Shown here: one piece after another, positions 5,054-5,362 of the stretch
Layout of the letters: every line of letters starts with the position of its first letter
Numbering within the stretch: position 1 is the first letter of the stretch
Source of the DNA: Candidatus Hecatellales archaeon B24
GTDB lineage: Archaea > Thermoproteota > Bathyarchaeia > Hecatellales > Hecatellaceae
Assembly (NCBI GenBank): GCA_001593855.1
Contig: LUCC01000060.1
Span: forward strand, 1-5,362
Direction: 5' to 3'
DNA: 5,362 bases
Position numbers and translations under genes: made by a program
Notes under the pieces: model-generated
Database searches by the model: none
The model's input: the letters and a program-made list of their open reading frames with translations, nothing else
Told to the model about the DNA's origin: nothing

Positions 5054-5069
5054 AGGCCTTGAGAGGCCT
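5054..5069. repeat. Hairpin AGGCCT-TGAG-AGGCCT
   Basis: Two identical self-complementary hexamers around a 4-nt loop form a perfect 6-bp stem about 60 bp after S17e. It may be part of a small RNA or a post-gene structure. No T-run follows. Confidence 0.45.
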
Positions 5070-5132
5070 ATGGGGAAAATGCACCTCCACCGACCGGTAA
5101 AACTTTAAGGGATAAAATTCTCTTCCTGCTTT

Positions 5133-5343
5133 ATGCGACTACTGATCTTAGACATAATGAGGTCTTGTCTTTAGAGAAGAAATCTACAGAAACAATAAGG
5201 TTTCTTTAGACCTTTACCCAACTGGTGGTGCAGGGATATTTGATGAACTGCCTTCTTGTTGGATCTGGCATAGTTCCACTAAAAACCTGTTAAATTTTAA
5301 GCTTAAAATTTTTGGCGTTAACGGAAACAGAACATCTCGGTAA
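5133..5343 (+). pseudogene. Possible small gene with +1 frame break
   Basis: ATG 5133 reads 13 codons (MRLLILDIMRSCL) to TAG at 5172-5174. Skipping one base at that CTT-TAG enters a frame open from 5161 to 5340 that ends at TAA 5341. The joined product would be 69 residues, with segments such as LDLYPTGGAGIFDELP. I recognise no family. In favour: a TATA-like ACTTTAAGGG lies about 28 nt before the ATG, as for a leaderless gene, and the second frame gives protein-like composition. Against: 60 open codons can occur by chance, the piece has no start of its own, and a 20-bp palindrome lies inside it. Confidence 0.22.
5292..5311. repeat. 20-bp perfect palindrome
   Basis: AAATTTTAAGCTTAAAATTT reads the same on both strands and is followed by extra Ts (to 5313). 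Its core ATTTTAAG-CTTAAAAT equals that of the 1191-1209 palindrome, which has one extra central base. It may be a dimeric protein site or, on the plus strand, an AU-rich stem with a T-run. Confidence 0.6.
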
Positions 5344-5362
5344 ACTTGATTCTATCACTTTT

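Larger units (their letters stand above)
4995..5362. other. Right gene-free flank
   Basis: No secure gene is present. Just after S17e, a T-rich CTTTTCTC (5021-5028) may end its transcript. A TATA-like CTTAAAT (4999-5005) lies about 28 nt before GGGATGAAG (5029), so a small RNA could start there. A hairpin lies at 5054-5069 and a 20-bp palindrome at 5292-5311. A possible frameshifted small ORF spans 5133-5343. On the minus strand short open frames run in from the right edge and stop within 75 bp; none looks like a gene end. Confidence 0.5.

Overview
The window is archaeal. It carries a single-fold HMf-type histone, the archaeal/eukaryotic ribosomal protein S17e and a tRNA-Gln with an A1-U72 pair. 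It also has TATA-like boxes at about the archaeal spacing, and GGTG-type Shine-Dalgarno (SD) sequences in front of TTG start codons. The phylum cannot be read safely. A TACK-type archaeon, perhaps Bathyarchaeia-like, is a guess from protein flavour only. The annotation rests on motif recognition; no searches were run.

Layout. Positions 1-387 have no convincing gene; they hold hairpins and the first copy of a 22-bp direct repeat (295-316). Positions 418-1022 hold a two-gene unit: a small DUF5678-like protein followed by a retropepsin-type aspartic protease. The second copy of the 22-bp repeat (1061-1082) lies just beyond it, so the pair is bracketed by direct repeats. Positions 1023-1296 form a gene-free stretch full of inverted repeats, ending at tRNA-Gln(UUG) on the minus strand (1297-1374). 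A glycerate 2-kinase (1470-2849, +) diverges from the tRNA and converges on the histone (2872-3093, -). The histone shares an AT-rich promoter region with a TatD-type hydrolase (3170-4030, +). That gene overlaps tail to tail with a LysE-family membrane protein (4022-4688, -), which in turn shares a promoter region with S17e (4788-4994, +). Positions 4995-5362 hold no secure gene, but contain palindromes and a possible frameshifted small ORF.

How the parts relate. The right two thirds looks like ordinary housekeeping DNA made of unrelated single genes in divergent and convergent pairs, without a long operon. Four starts (histone, TatD, LysE-like, S17e) are inferred to be TTG. The left third looks like accessory DNA: an AT-richer two-gene cassette between direct repeats, next to a tRNA gene. 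This is the best candidate for an undescribed system.

The second notable point is the LysE-like gene. Its best start (TTG with a GGTG SD) is one base out of frame with the body of the protein, and the break falls on CTT-TGA, the codon pair of the bacterial RF2 +1 frameshift site. A similar CTT-TAG break occurs in the possible small ORF at 5133-5343. Sequencing error, recent pseudogenisation and real +1 shifting cannot be told apart from this window.
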